Assembly: GCA_004026145.2 (NCBI GenBank) | Contig: CP034980.1 | Coordinates: forward strand, 8,236,667 to 8,300,666 | DNA length: 64,000 nt | Direction: 5' to 3' | Origin: Takifugu bimaculatus | Lineage: Eukaryota > Chordata > Actinopteri > Tetraodontiformes > Tetraodontidae | Shown here: positions 1-10,110 of the stretch, one piece after another | Position numbering within the stretch: position 1 is the stretch's first letter | Layout of the letters: the number at the start of each line of letters is the position of its first letter | Notes under the pieces: generated by a model | What the model was told of the DNA's origin: nothing | Seen by the model: only the letters and a program-made list of their open reading frames with translations | Databases searched by the model: none | Program-made: the position numbers and the translations under genes

Positions 1-1158
1 TCTGTTGTACCATAAACAATTTCCTCTCCTGTAGAAAAATGGCTCATGTTCAGATCTGTGCAACATAAACATGTAATAGCAATGGTGTAACAGTAGAAGA
101 TGACTTGCCACCATTTCTGTTGTACAGTTCCAAAACAGAGGGGGGGCCCGGCACTTCCATGTCATAAGCAAGCTCAGACCCCTACAGAAAAAGTTAATAA
201 AAGCAGAAATTCTGATCACAGCATTTCAAAACTGAAAAAGCTTTGGTAAATTTGGTATACCTGCAAGACTCGGAGAACCCGATCTTGGCATGCCAGAACT
301 GGGACAACACGTGTGAGGTTTTCAGAGGATACACATGTAATGTCATTGATTTTGTCGCCTGACAAGAAGTAGTCTTGGTCCTTGCAGTCACAGTAGTGGT
401 TGTAGATGTAACTTGCACACACAAATAGGTCAGCACCTGAGACATGCCTGGAAAAGGGCAAACAAGTCAGACCTAAATGGCCATATTATTTATGTCAATT
501 GCAATTCATTCCTACATGGCATTGATGCTCTCAGTGAGGTTGGCTTCAAAAGCAAGGAATGGTTTGCCCTTCTTTGTGAATCCGCGAACCATTGAACCAC
601 AACACACAAATATCTTCTCCTGTGGAGTTCCCACAGCTCCTCCCAGGTCCAGTCTTGATATTTTTCGTCCTGGAAGCGTTTTAAACAAATACTGAAAGAG
701 AGTAAATGTTACAGTTGTTAGAGGATAGACACCCACCCACCCACACCCACACAAGATGAATAAAAGTGGCTGTGTAATGACAACAGAATACACACCACTG
801 CTTCTCCTTTCTTCATTCCAAAACAAGAGAGTACACCATCATTATCAGCAATAGCAACCTAAAAAAACAACAACCAATTAAGCATAGTGCTATAAAATCT
901 CAAACTGTCAGGAAGAATTATTCCTTTAACAAGGCTGCAGCACCTTTTGAGTTGCCTTTTTTCCAGAAGATGGTAGGAGCCTCATTGTTTTTTGGGATGT
1001 AACACCAACCTGCCAGATTTAAGAAGGAAATATCATTACTACTGTACATATAATGAAGAACATAGTAACTCTTTGGTCAATTGGCGTCCTTAAATAGCAA
1101 CTCACAATAAACTTGGAATTACCTGAATGTAATCAACTCGGTTCAGATGAATCTCCAT
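1..1158 (-). CDS. bbs7: BBS7, BBSome subunit, N-terminal part (5' seven coding exons; 3' end outside window)
   Basis: BBS7 is a subunit of the BBSome, the coat-like complex that carries membrane proteins in and out of primary cilia. Coding exons in order on the minus strand are 1158-1123, 1009-944, 858-796, 691-516, 447-261, 181-112 and 28-1 (cut by the window edge). All have GT-AG borders and their phases join without a break, giving about 208 residues. The protein starts MEIHLNRVDYIQ and contains FGMKKGEA, KTLPGRKISRL, GFTKKGKPFLAFEANLTES, YIYNHYCDCKDQ and VLACQDRVLRVLQ, all hallmarks of the BBS7 N-terminal beta-propeller. The start ATG at 1158 follows a possible acceptor (ttgcttag), so a 5' non-coding exon is likely. 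The last complete donor could be read at either of two nearby GTs. I chose AATG|GTGGC because only that one keeps frame with the exon at 28-1. Identification is firm. Confidence 0.93.
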
Positions 1159-1830
1159 CTTCTTTCTCTAAGCAATCTTTTTTACAAGTTGTAGGTATTA
1201 TCCGATCATAAACTTGCAGTTTTTAGCAAAGGTGGTCCTCGTCAGTGATTCAGCAGCAAACATTGGACGATGATAACGGTGAAGGGAGACTGGGATTAAC
1301 CATCGAACGCAAGAAGATTAGCTCGACGTGCTAGAGTGGCTAGCAGGCTTATTGGCTAACACGATTTAGTCGTGCACCAACTGTCAGCTTTGGTAAACGT
1401 CCTTTTGTAGCCCTGCCCATTTAAAACGTGAGAGACATTAATTAAAATACCGCTGTAATTCTGATTAAATACCCGTTTGATCGCAGATAATTACACAACC
1501 CTTTACCACAGAGGGTCTCAGTTTAAGACTGAAGCCAACGCAAGCTCTTTACCGGGCTTGGAGCTCTGTACGTAGCCAGTAGCCACAGTAATAGCAGGCA
1601 AAAACAGTAATATTGAAGAGAAAAAGTTCACTGCACAACACAGAATACCTAATAGACAGGTTGCCAATGGCAACAGTGTCGCCGCAATAAACTACGACGC
1701 AATTGGTCTAAAGAGAATGACAGAAAATGTTCTCGTACTCTGATTGGTTAAGCAGCAAACGGACGCTCGCGTAAACAAGACTCGGTTGTATTTTTAGGAG
1801 CACAGGACAACAATATTATCGTGGGGAGAA
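1159..1830 (-). promoter_or_regulatory. bbs7: Probable bbs7 promoter region
   Basis: This non-coding stretch lies upstream of the bbs7 start codon. It holds a consensus RFX X-box at 1660-1674 and two CCAAT boxes on the gene's strand (ATTGG on the plus strand at 1702-1706 and 1743-1747), just upstream of the X-box. A CCAAT/X-box arrangement is typical of ciliary genes. The transcription start is not determined; it probably lies between 1200 and 1650. Confidence 0.5.
1660..1674 (-). promoter_or_regulatory. RFX X-box in bbs7 promoter
   Basis: The site reads GTTGCCAATGGCAAC: two inverted half-sites, GTTGCC and GGCAAC, with a 3-base spacer. It satisfies the X-box consensus RYYNYY-N(1-3)-RRNRAC bound by RFX factors, which switch on ciliary genes. 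BBS genes are classic RFX targets. It sits about 500 bases upstream of the bbs7 ATG. Confidence 0.7.
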
Positions 1831-2201
1831 ATCAACAGGTTTCGACCCAAGGGAACATTCAAGTTATTTAGAGATAATAACTGAGAACCATCGCACAAGT
1901 TTGAAGGGTATATTCTGTAGCTTTAGGCAAATACAGGGGTAGGAACCTTTATGTATCATACTGTTTCACGGGGACAGTTAATGTGGACGGATTTTTAACC
2001 TGAAAGATTGCATAAATGGCTTGTGTTCAAGATGATCGTGTAGAATCTACACTTTAGATTGTCCACCAAATATTAAAACACATTCACATAATGTGTGCTT
2101 TTCAACATCAGCCGCAATGATTGCAGCACCTCTACCTATTTTTAACATTACAGCTACCTAACTACCGTACTTAAAAGGCCAGTATTCAATGCCGTCAATA
2201 T

Positions 2202-3036
2202 TTTATTGATATAACAAATGGGTTTAATTGTGCCATAAAAAAAACATGGTTGTTCTGTGAGCAAATCAACTTTAACATGGCAGAAAAATACATGCATTAA
2301 GCAAATGAGTACATCACTGATGTAAGGGGGAAATTAAAAGCAGTCTTTGAATTAAGAATCAATTTCAAAAGGTATTCAGAATTACAAATATTTTGCAAGT
2401 CATCTGTTAAGTGCAATAGCAAAATGTTCACTATATTGGAAAATACAGCAGATGGTTTGTTTCTCAATTCAATTCTGATTTTTGACATAGTGACACAGAG
2501 TGTGTAATGTTAAGAGTGGTTACAGCAGGTGACAGCATGAGGCATTTAGGCAAACCATACTACAAGATGAAGAAAAAGAGAAAATGGCTCTAGAAGCTGC
2601 AAACAAATCCCCATCCTCAATTGCTGTATTAGGACAATGAAAAGTAATCAATAATAATCATACATTGTAGGCATATATTCATTTAAGTTACATTAGAACG
2701 TTAATAGATGAACAATTCATGAATAAATAACGACATCTGTGTAAAGACATTACAATGGTTGATAAATATAGGAGTCAGCTCAGTTTATTGTGTCCATGCA
2801 GGGTACACCAATAACTGTATCCACTGCTTGAATGAGGTCACATTAAAAACAGGGAAAGAAATTATCACCGTGATGTTTCTGTAGATTTTTAGCTGTACTC
2901 AAACCGTTCAGGAGGAGCGTAGACTAACGTTGACATTCAAGAAAATAGTTCTTTCTGTTGATAGAAATGTCTGTCCATTAAAATTTCAAATGGTGAGAGA
3001 GAAAAAAAAAAAAGCTAAGAAATGATCAAGGTGAAA
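2202..3036 (-). terminator. tmem33: tmem33 3' untranslated region with poly(A) signals
   Basis: This region follows the tmem33 stop codon and has no open frame of note. Two AATAAA poly(A) signals lie on the minus strand (plus-strand TTTATT at 2784-2789 and 2202-2207). The true 3' end is probably at one or both. The 1831-2201 stretch beyond shows nothing further. Confidence 0.5.
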
Positions 3037-4900
3037 TCAGACCCCCGTGGGCGCGAGACGGCTGATGAAGGCGATACTGCTGAGACATATCCTCCTGAAG
3101 AAGATAGGGCAGGCTGGCTTCATGATGAAGTGCTCTAGAAGAATTCGCAGCTCTGTGAACAAGGTGCTGCAGTGGAAACAGACTCAGGTTAAACTCAGTT
3201 CTGCCACTACAGTGGATGATATAAAACGCCTGGTCCAATTGATTGATGGCTTGTACATGGTTCAACAGAGCAGTATGCAGTCAGTAGAAAAGTTACACTG
3301 CTGAGCCATAAACCCAGCTAAACCATCAACTGGATTAAAATATCGCATAGGTTACAGTTTAACATTTACCGGCAGTAAGGATTTCTTCTGGATGTGTAAC
3401 GCAGGGTCAGGAATCTGTAGTAAATGAAAGGCAGCAGCAAGCTTCCTTGGCCACTGTGAAAAGAAAAAAAATGTGGAATTGCCCATACAATAAAATGAAT
3501 AAAGAGTAGTACATTCAATCTTGATAGTAAGTCTGAAGGGGCCAAACCAAAACACATTTACTATAATTGTGATGAACGCAATGCTTCTAATGAATGAAAA
3601 GTACTGCTCACACCCGAGTTGTAGGAAAGGAAATCAGGAACTATTTAACTGCCGATGGTTCAAACCTCACAATAAGCATCCAAAAAAAAAAAGAGTACCT
3701 GAAGAGCATGAAAACAGTCGCTGGCATTAAGAAGATCTCATTGCAGGCGATGAACTTCAAAATGTTCTGCTGGTTGGATCCCAGTTTGTCCAGGAGGTTT
3801 CTGACAAACATCAGACTGTTGGGGCCCACTGACTGCAGGGAATCAGCATGATCAAAAAGTGTAATTACAACCATTACATTAATAATAAGCAGTTTTACGT
3901 CAGTCGCATCATCAGTAAAAGTCACCACTGCCTGATACTCACATCAAGGACTTTCTTTGTATAGGTGGTTGCGTGAAGCAAAGAAAAAAGGAAGACTGGG
4001 AAAATGCTCACTGACAAAAACATTAAGGAATAACATCAAAATATAGTGCCATCCATAAGGTTTTACAGTTGTAAGTGGCACAAACTTGTGGCACATTTTT
4101 CTATTGCTTTTTAAAAAAAAAAAAAAATCAGTGATGATATCTGAAATCGAATGGACTTCCCATTGCATCAATGCTGCATCCTTCCTGGGAAAAGTGAGGA
4201 GTTCTACTAAAAGTCCCATTCTGCTAAATACAGGCAATTTCTAATTGTATTTGACTTGAAGGATACTTGTGATGGGGTAGGAGTTAACCAGGATGAGCGA
4301 GTACAGCAGATAATGGCAGCTATCTTCTTGAAGAGCTTGTGCCAGGAAAGCTCTGCTCAGTTGAATATGTGGAAGCCTCTGATGCAGACGAAGGGCACTG
4401 GTGAGTGCGTTTGCTAACAAGGCTCGCTGATAGAAGTTAGCTGCTGCATAAGGTCTGCAAAACAGATTAAAATGTTTTAGAGTTTTCCAGGCTTGGGAAA
4501 GGAGGTTAAAAGCAGTGTGTGTCAATATCACCAATAGGAAAACTTACCCTAAAATGGGCAGGATAAACATGACAGAGCAGTAGACTGTGAAGAGTCGTGA
4601 AAGCCACATTGCAGTCTCCAGTTTGTTGCTCATTAGAAATTGCTGTTTAAAAAAAGAAATCATTTTAAATGAAACACATCCAAGCACATTTTCTCAGTGG
4701 GGGGCCTGGTATGCCATCATTGTCACAGCTTTACATTTAAAATAAAATAAAATAGCTCTAGACACAATTTTTGTACATTGAGCAGAATAAAGCCTATTAA
4801 TGATCTAGCATAATGTTATTGATTATTTGAGGACAACAGAAACGTTACATACCACAGGCCCTAGCTGAGGAGGTGGACTTTGCTGATTTGTGTCTGCCAT
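3037..4900 (-). CDS. tmem33: TMEM33, ER/nuclear-envelope transmembrane protein (complete)
   Basis: TMEM33 (Pom33/Per33 family) is a multi-pass protein of the endoplasmic reticulum and nuclear envelope, linked to ER tubule shape and the unfolded protein response. Coding exons are 4900-4853, 4642-4548, 4454-4267, 4010-3943, 3832-3699, 3453-3370 and 3166-3037. All borders are GT-AG and all phases agree, giving 248 residues, close to the mammalian 247. Recognisable blocks are AMWLSRLFTVYC, FYQRALLANALTSALRLHQR, AFLAQALQEDSCHYLLYSL, LDKLGSNQQNILKFIACNEI, FIYYRFLTLRYTSRRNPYC and the C-terminal ISRLAPTGV. Hydrophobic stretches around residues 30-48, 100-125 and 160-180 fit membrane spans. The ATG at 4900 lies just inside an exon that begins after a strong acceptor at 4923-4924, so translation starts in the second transcribed exon. 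No anomalies are seen. Confidence 0.95.
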
Positions 4901-5640
4901 CTTTGGAAATAATGGCTGCTTGCTGAAGTGGAATAAAACAAAATATATTTTCAAATTAAGAGGCAAAAAACACTGAACAGTCAATACTTAAAGTCACAAA
5001 TACAGGTAGAAAGAAATTCAGCAGGTCCGTTTTAGAGCGTTCCAACGTCAAACGTCTCCATCTAATGAGAGCTTCATTTCTTCAAACATTGCAAATGGAA
5101 ATAACAACATAAACGATTCTTTACCTTAACATTTGTTAGGTAAACATGTCGAGAAATTTTCTTATGAGAATGAACAGTCATCCATGCTAACTACCGGAAG
5201 ATATACCGGTAGTTAGCATGGCCGGTGATGTTAGCTACGCTAGCATACTTAGCTCTCGCTAGATCAGCACTGTGTTGCAAAAGTAACGTGTTGCCAAATG
5301 AGTGAATCTGACACGACGTTACAGCTCAGGTTATAAAATGACATTTGTTGTATTTTAAATAGATGGAAAAATGGTGGACTGGGTTTAATTCATGTTAACA
5401 TGGTGTCGATTAATGCCAGGAGCAGGTGGGTCTAGAATATTCTGTTACCATCGTTACTAGCATGCTGAAGCTTGCGCTAAAGCTAGCTCGGCTCTTTAAA
5501 AAGTTATTGTTTCTACGCTCATTTAAAATTCTTTGACTTCTCATAATTAAAATCGTTGTTTTTCATTCATTTGTCCCCGTTAAAACACATATAACTCACC
5601 AATACTCTCGTGTTGAACTCGAAGGGGTCAGGCGATGGAG
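4901..5640 (-). other. tmem33: tmem33 5' UTR and first intron
   Basis: The 5' UTR part of the ATG exon is 4901-4922, preceded by a strong acceptor (ttccacttcag on the minus strand). A matching donor, GTGAGT, directly follows base 5600, so a non-coding first exon probably runs from about 5680 to 5600. The intron between them contains the perfect hairpin at 5182-5221. Confidence 0.55.
5182..5221. repeat. Perfect 16-bp inverted repeat (hairpin) in tmem33 intron
   Basis: Left arm CCATGCTAACTACCGG (5182-5197) is exactly complementary to the right arm at 5206-5221, with an 8-base loop. It lies in the tmem33 first intron. No transposase or clear target duplication is visible. Confidence 0.85.
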
Positions 5641-5950
5641 AGACAGTAATTGATCAGCTGACCTCGGAAAATACTTTTACTTTCTTAGGATGGTAAAGGT
5701 TTACACGTCACCTCCACTTTGCCTCTGATTGGCTTAGTGAGAACTAGATATAACCAATAAATTCTATTTCGGTCATTTATTCTGACCAATCAAAACGGTT
5801 TAAGGCGGGTGGTGGCGTCACCATCATATAAATAAAATATCCCTCAGTTTCGGCTGCGTTTTATCTCGCGATAATTTTGAAATCTCCACACTTTTCTCCG
5901 CCCCCTTTCAGTCACGCTGCTTCCGCTTTTTGTGTTTCAACTTCCGCTGA
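5641..5950 (-). promoter_or_regulatory. tmem33: Probable tmem33 promoter
   Basis: The region upstream of the inferred non-coding first exon carries three CCAAT elements (ATTGG at 5728-5732, CCAAT at 5754-5758 and 5785-5789). It also has a TCTCGCG core near 5864, an SP1-type CCGCCCCC near 5900, and two ETS-type CTTCCGC motifs between 5920 and 5950. This is a housekeeping-type promoter without an obvious TATA box at the expected place. Confidence 0.45.
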
Positions 5951-7654
5951 AGAATAAACGTTTAGTAGGGTTAATATTTTTATTTTAGTTCATTTACAAA
6001 AAAAGCATCAGATCCAAGTTTTATTGATCAAAGTGTAAGGTAATCTATATCACATTGACATTACGATTAGGAGGAAAGAGCTCGTCATAATGCAACAATA
6101 CACGTGACTTTATTTATTTAAAGGAATATACTGCATTTCCAGAGTCGTTCATATTAAAGTGCGTTTTCAACAGTTTGAGGAGTGCTAATATTGCTTAGAT
6201 TGGTCTTGTGTAGTATTTCATATGCACAATGAAATTGATTTGCCATTTAATTACCCAGACAGATTCCGCTTTTGGAATTAAAAAATAGCCCAAATATAAA
6301 GGATGACAATTATGCGATCAGTAAATAAATACTAGATAGCTTCTGGACCCAATAACATTTTAAAAAAAATAAAATTATTAGGGACTTTGGACCCTAAATG
6401 CGCATGTGCGCGGTGAACGCCCAGGTTTTCAGTGTCCCAAGATAAATGACCTTCTTTGGATTGTAACAGGAGCTAACGCATGCCTTTAGTGGAAAACATT
6501 GGGCTTTCCAGGTATTTCAGAATTACAAGCGAGTTCTAATCCATCACATACTAAATATTCTGTTTTGATTCGTTGTGATTTGAAAGTCTTCCGCAAGAGG
6601 GAGCGCTAGACCAGAGAATATTGTTTCTGCAGCCTTGCGGATAGAGTTGAATAACTATTTTAGCTTTAAGTGCACCTTATTTGGTCGCAACATGTTTAAA
6701 ATCATACATCTGACTGCTTCTGCGGCACATATATCCGCATATTTGTTGGCACGAGTGTCGCCGGATGATGTGTTTGCTGTAGACGCCATTTGAAAATATA
6801 GGCAGTGTAAGCACTGTAGAATCTAATTATTTCTTTGCAAAACCTAATTAGGCATTAAAAAAGGTTAACGCCAGCGCCTGAAACGTTTTTGTTTAATAAT
6901 CCCATTACTGACGGCTCATCATGTATAAAATGGTGCAGGAGGACACTAAGTTTCCACTTGTTAAACGGAATCTCTGAGAAATAGCTGCAGAATTTTTGAC
7001 ACTATCTGCGATGGGAAATTAGGGTTTGTAATTAAACCGCGGAGGCTCGGCTCAGCGCACAGAGTAAGTAAGATTGCAGCGTTCTGACTCGCATGCATTT
7101 TCTATGTTTCGTCGCTGATTCTGCCTGGAAACAAAAACACTGTCGTTAGTTTTGTTTTTCCATCGTTCCGATTTTGTTGCGCATCAGTGCAGAGGGTTTT
7201 TAGGCGTCATCTTCTCTTCGGACCTTCACCATCGTTAGAGAGAAAAATGCTGGAATATAGATGAGAGGCTCATACTGTAACCTATTATTGAGATGCGCTA
7301 GCATTGAAGGTAGCACATTAATCGTCTTTTTTATTATGATGACGACGAGTCACATATTGTCAAAGCTGGAATATTGTCGGGATCGACGCTCTTGACTTCA
7401 GGAGGAATCTGGTCTAACAATAACTATCTTTAAGGGTAATTCTAAAGACTGTATGTGACATTGTTGAGGAGGTCAGTTTAGGATTGAGAAATTAAAGATC
7501 AGAATTGGTTGTCTTTACTCAGACTTTTCTCAGTTTCTGTCTTGGTTAATTATCAAAATTAATGCTTTGCAAGTTGTAAAGCTAATAATTGATGATTTCC
7601 CACCCATAAATGTTATCTTTTCCTTACGTAAAAAAACCTACATAAACAGCATAT
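5951..7654. other. Non-coding region, start of phox2b gene desert
   Basis: No exon or RNA gene is recognised. Base composition is mixed AT-rich. A near-NRF1 motif (TGCGCATGTGCGC) lies around 6399-6411 and a CTCF-like motif at 6591-6607. The rest holds nothing I can name. Confidence 0.5.
6591..6607 (+). promoter_or_regulatory. CTCF-like motif, forward orientation
   Basis: CCGCAAGAGGGAGCGCT matches most positions of the CTCF core (CCASYAGRKGGCRS), with A instead of C at one core position. Orientation is forward on the plus strand. Motif only; binding is not shown. Confidence 0.4.
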
Positions 7655-7667
7655 TCTTCTTCTTCTG

Positions 7668-7761
<94 letters not shown>
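7655..7761. repeat. Compound trinucleotide microsatellite (TTC)n-(CTA)n-(TAA)n
   Basis: A short TTC run passes into about 18 CTA units and then about 13 TAA units without interruption, ending in GACGATGATG. Runs of Ser/Arg/Ile codons in open frames here come from the repeat and are not genes. Confidence 0.95.
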
Positions 7762-7764
<3 letters not shown>

Positions 7765-8985
7765 CGATGATGCGTTTCTCTCTGAGCAAAATCAGAGTCC
7801 TAGAATAATAGAGAGGGAGTGACAATCCAAAGTTAGAGCTTTTCTAAGGGAAATGAAAAGTGTTTTGGGCTGAAAGAACCGCGCTTGTAACCGCTCCATC
7901 TCCGTCTCCACTTCAATCGGGCCAAAACAAACAGGGTGTGGTGGGCCTCCAAATGGGGACAAGCGCGCAAGACGACGAGAAGAAAGAGCCGAAGGAAAAG
8001 AGGGACATGGTGAATTTCCCTCAAACTGGTTAAAGGAACAAGAAACGAAGTTATCCAGACTTTTATGTCTTTGTTAGGCTGAGCTGAAGAGCCGAAGGTT
8101 CAAGAGGAGGCCTGAACGGGCGGCGGGGGGACTGATTTATACTGACTCAAAGCGACTTTTATTTAATGACAAACAAATACACACGAATACGTCAGAGTCT
8201 ATGTTTTCAAAAGAATTTACACTCAATAAATTTTGTAATAACGATTCTAAAATTCGAGCTAATATGTAACTTTTCAAATGAAAGTAAAAGAAAATTAAAA
8301 TGTCATGTATGGATTTCAGAACATTGTCATTGCCTTTTAATTTAAACTCTGTTATGGTCAGTTATTGTGCACATCCTTGGCACGTAGCTTCAGATACACA
8401 AGTTTAAATATTTTTTTTTTAAAAAAAAAAACGAAAACAAACGTCACATTTAGCATCAGTGATTATGAAATTATCTTATTTATGTATGTTTTTGTTGAAT
8501 TTCGATATCAAAGATATCAGTCTTAATTAAAATATTTATATCTACATATACAATTTTTTAAAATAACGTTATATTATCTCTTGAGTGAACTTGTTGACCA
8601 AATACACTGTTTTGTACACACTGTAAATCAAAGATGCACAAGCTTGAAAACCTTCTGTCACTTTTAATCACCCCATTATTTTATTTAATATACATATTCA
8701 TTAAAAAATGTCTTCATTCTTTATGCACATTTTAGGTCGCACATTTCTGCGCATTTTATACCTATTTAGATGAGAGTATTTAATCTATATAAAGAAAATT
8801 CCGACATATTTTAGAACAAACTTAGTTTGTAGAGCGTAGTAAATGTATTCAGTTCAGTTATGGGTGTTACATAAAATCTATTATTCTGGGAGTGGTGCTG
8901 AAGGGAAGAAGGAGGAAGATGCTGTTTTTCTTTTTCTGGCTGCAGAGATCCTGGGGACCACAGGCAAACGTCAACCAAACCAACC
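7762..8985. other. AT-rich non-coding DNA
   Basis: Nothing is recognised here. The stretch around 8160-8870 is strongly AT-rich, with A/T runs such as that at 8410-8430 and many ATTA/TTTAAA words. The word GTGGTGCTGAA near 8895 is only a right half of an RE1 site. Confidence 0.5.
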
Positions 8986-8989
8986 ACCA

Positions 8990-9300
8990 GAAAGCTGATT
9001 TTTCCCTTTTCCAGAACTAAAGCTATGTTTGTTTCTGGGATGAATGGGGGCTACAATGGCTCTGATGGCATCAGGATTGTCACCACAAATGGTCTGGGCG
9101 TTTTGCAAGGCTGTTTGACAGAGCCTATTATGTCATTGGTCACGTCCCACCACTCCTTGCTCGCTTGTGCTTCAATAGGAGCGAATTAATCAAATGGTTT
9201 GAGAGAGATCAGCCAACTTAATGCACTTTGTGTGGAGGTCTACGGTGATCTGAGACCCGTGCCCCAAGGCTCGCATTCACCTGCACTTCTGACCCGCAAT
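8990..9300. promoter_or_regulatory. Candidate conserved non-coding element
   Basis: About 300 bases of balanced composition stand out from AT-rich flanks. No open frame explains the change, and the block contains homeodomain-type words such as GAATTAATCAAATGG. It is inferred to be regulatory from composition and from its position in a gene desert beside a developmental transcription factor. Only cross-species alignment could confirm it. Confidence 0.3.
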
Positions 9301-9734
9301 TCTAAAAAGAAATATATATTCCAAGAGGACATAACACGACGCGACAATCACCACTCAAACGCGTCCTAAAGACATTGATACAGTCCTACATGAATTAGTG
9401 TCGGACTTTACTCTTTAATTACTGTAATGGGTGAAAATCTGCCTCCTCCATTGCCATAACACAAGTTCATTTTATTTTACATTTTTTCCTATTTGAAGTA
9501 GAAAATTTAGAAACGACACATTTATTACTCTCTATTTGAAAAGGCTTTGAAAAAAACATTATTTGATAACTCTTACAAAGGTCACTAGCATGTAATTAAG
9601 TAATTTCACTCTTTCATGGAATGGATAAATGTCAGCTTTTCTAACCAATAAGATCCAATTAGCTGAAAAGAATGTTTGTATTCTTTGGGGGGATTTTGGT
9701 GTGAGGATTAATATTGTTTTTCTAAATGACTACT

Positions 9735-10110
9735 GCTGTGGGAAATAGCATGACAGCTGTAATTGGTTAGCATTGATAATTTGATGCTTTAAATTCACCC
9801 TGAAGGACCGCGGACCCCACCTGGACGGACAAAAGAGCCGTTTAACGCACGGCAGATTTGAGACATACATATTGATACGTCTTTATTCCTCTGAAATCCA
9901 AACTGCAGGCAGCATCGCGTTTGTTTTAGAATGAGCAAAAGAGGTCCAAGTGGTCTAAAATGGTGCGCTGTAACGTTATTGCTTTATCAAACACAATCAG
10001 TCGGGGAATTAATCAAAGCCCTCCGCGTTAGAGCGCGTATGCATGAGCATTGTTTGGCTGTAATGGATGGCTTTAAATTTTGACGTTATTATTTCCCGTC
10101 ATTTCTGGAA
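9735..10110. promoter_or_regulatory. Candidate conserved non-coding element(s)
   Basis: Two adjacent blocks carry clustered homeodomain-type words: CAGCTGTAATTGGTTAGC at about 9755, and GGAATTAATCAAAGCC followed by GGCTGTAATGGATGG at about 10005-10070. They lack open frames and look like enhancer sequence. This is inference only. Confidence 0.3.

Noticed and set aside
8888..8900. Second RE1-like word GTGGTGCTGAA
   Set aside because: Only one half-site is present; the other half does not match at any standard spacing.
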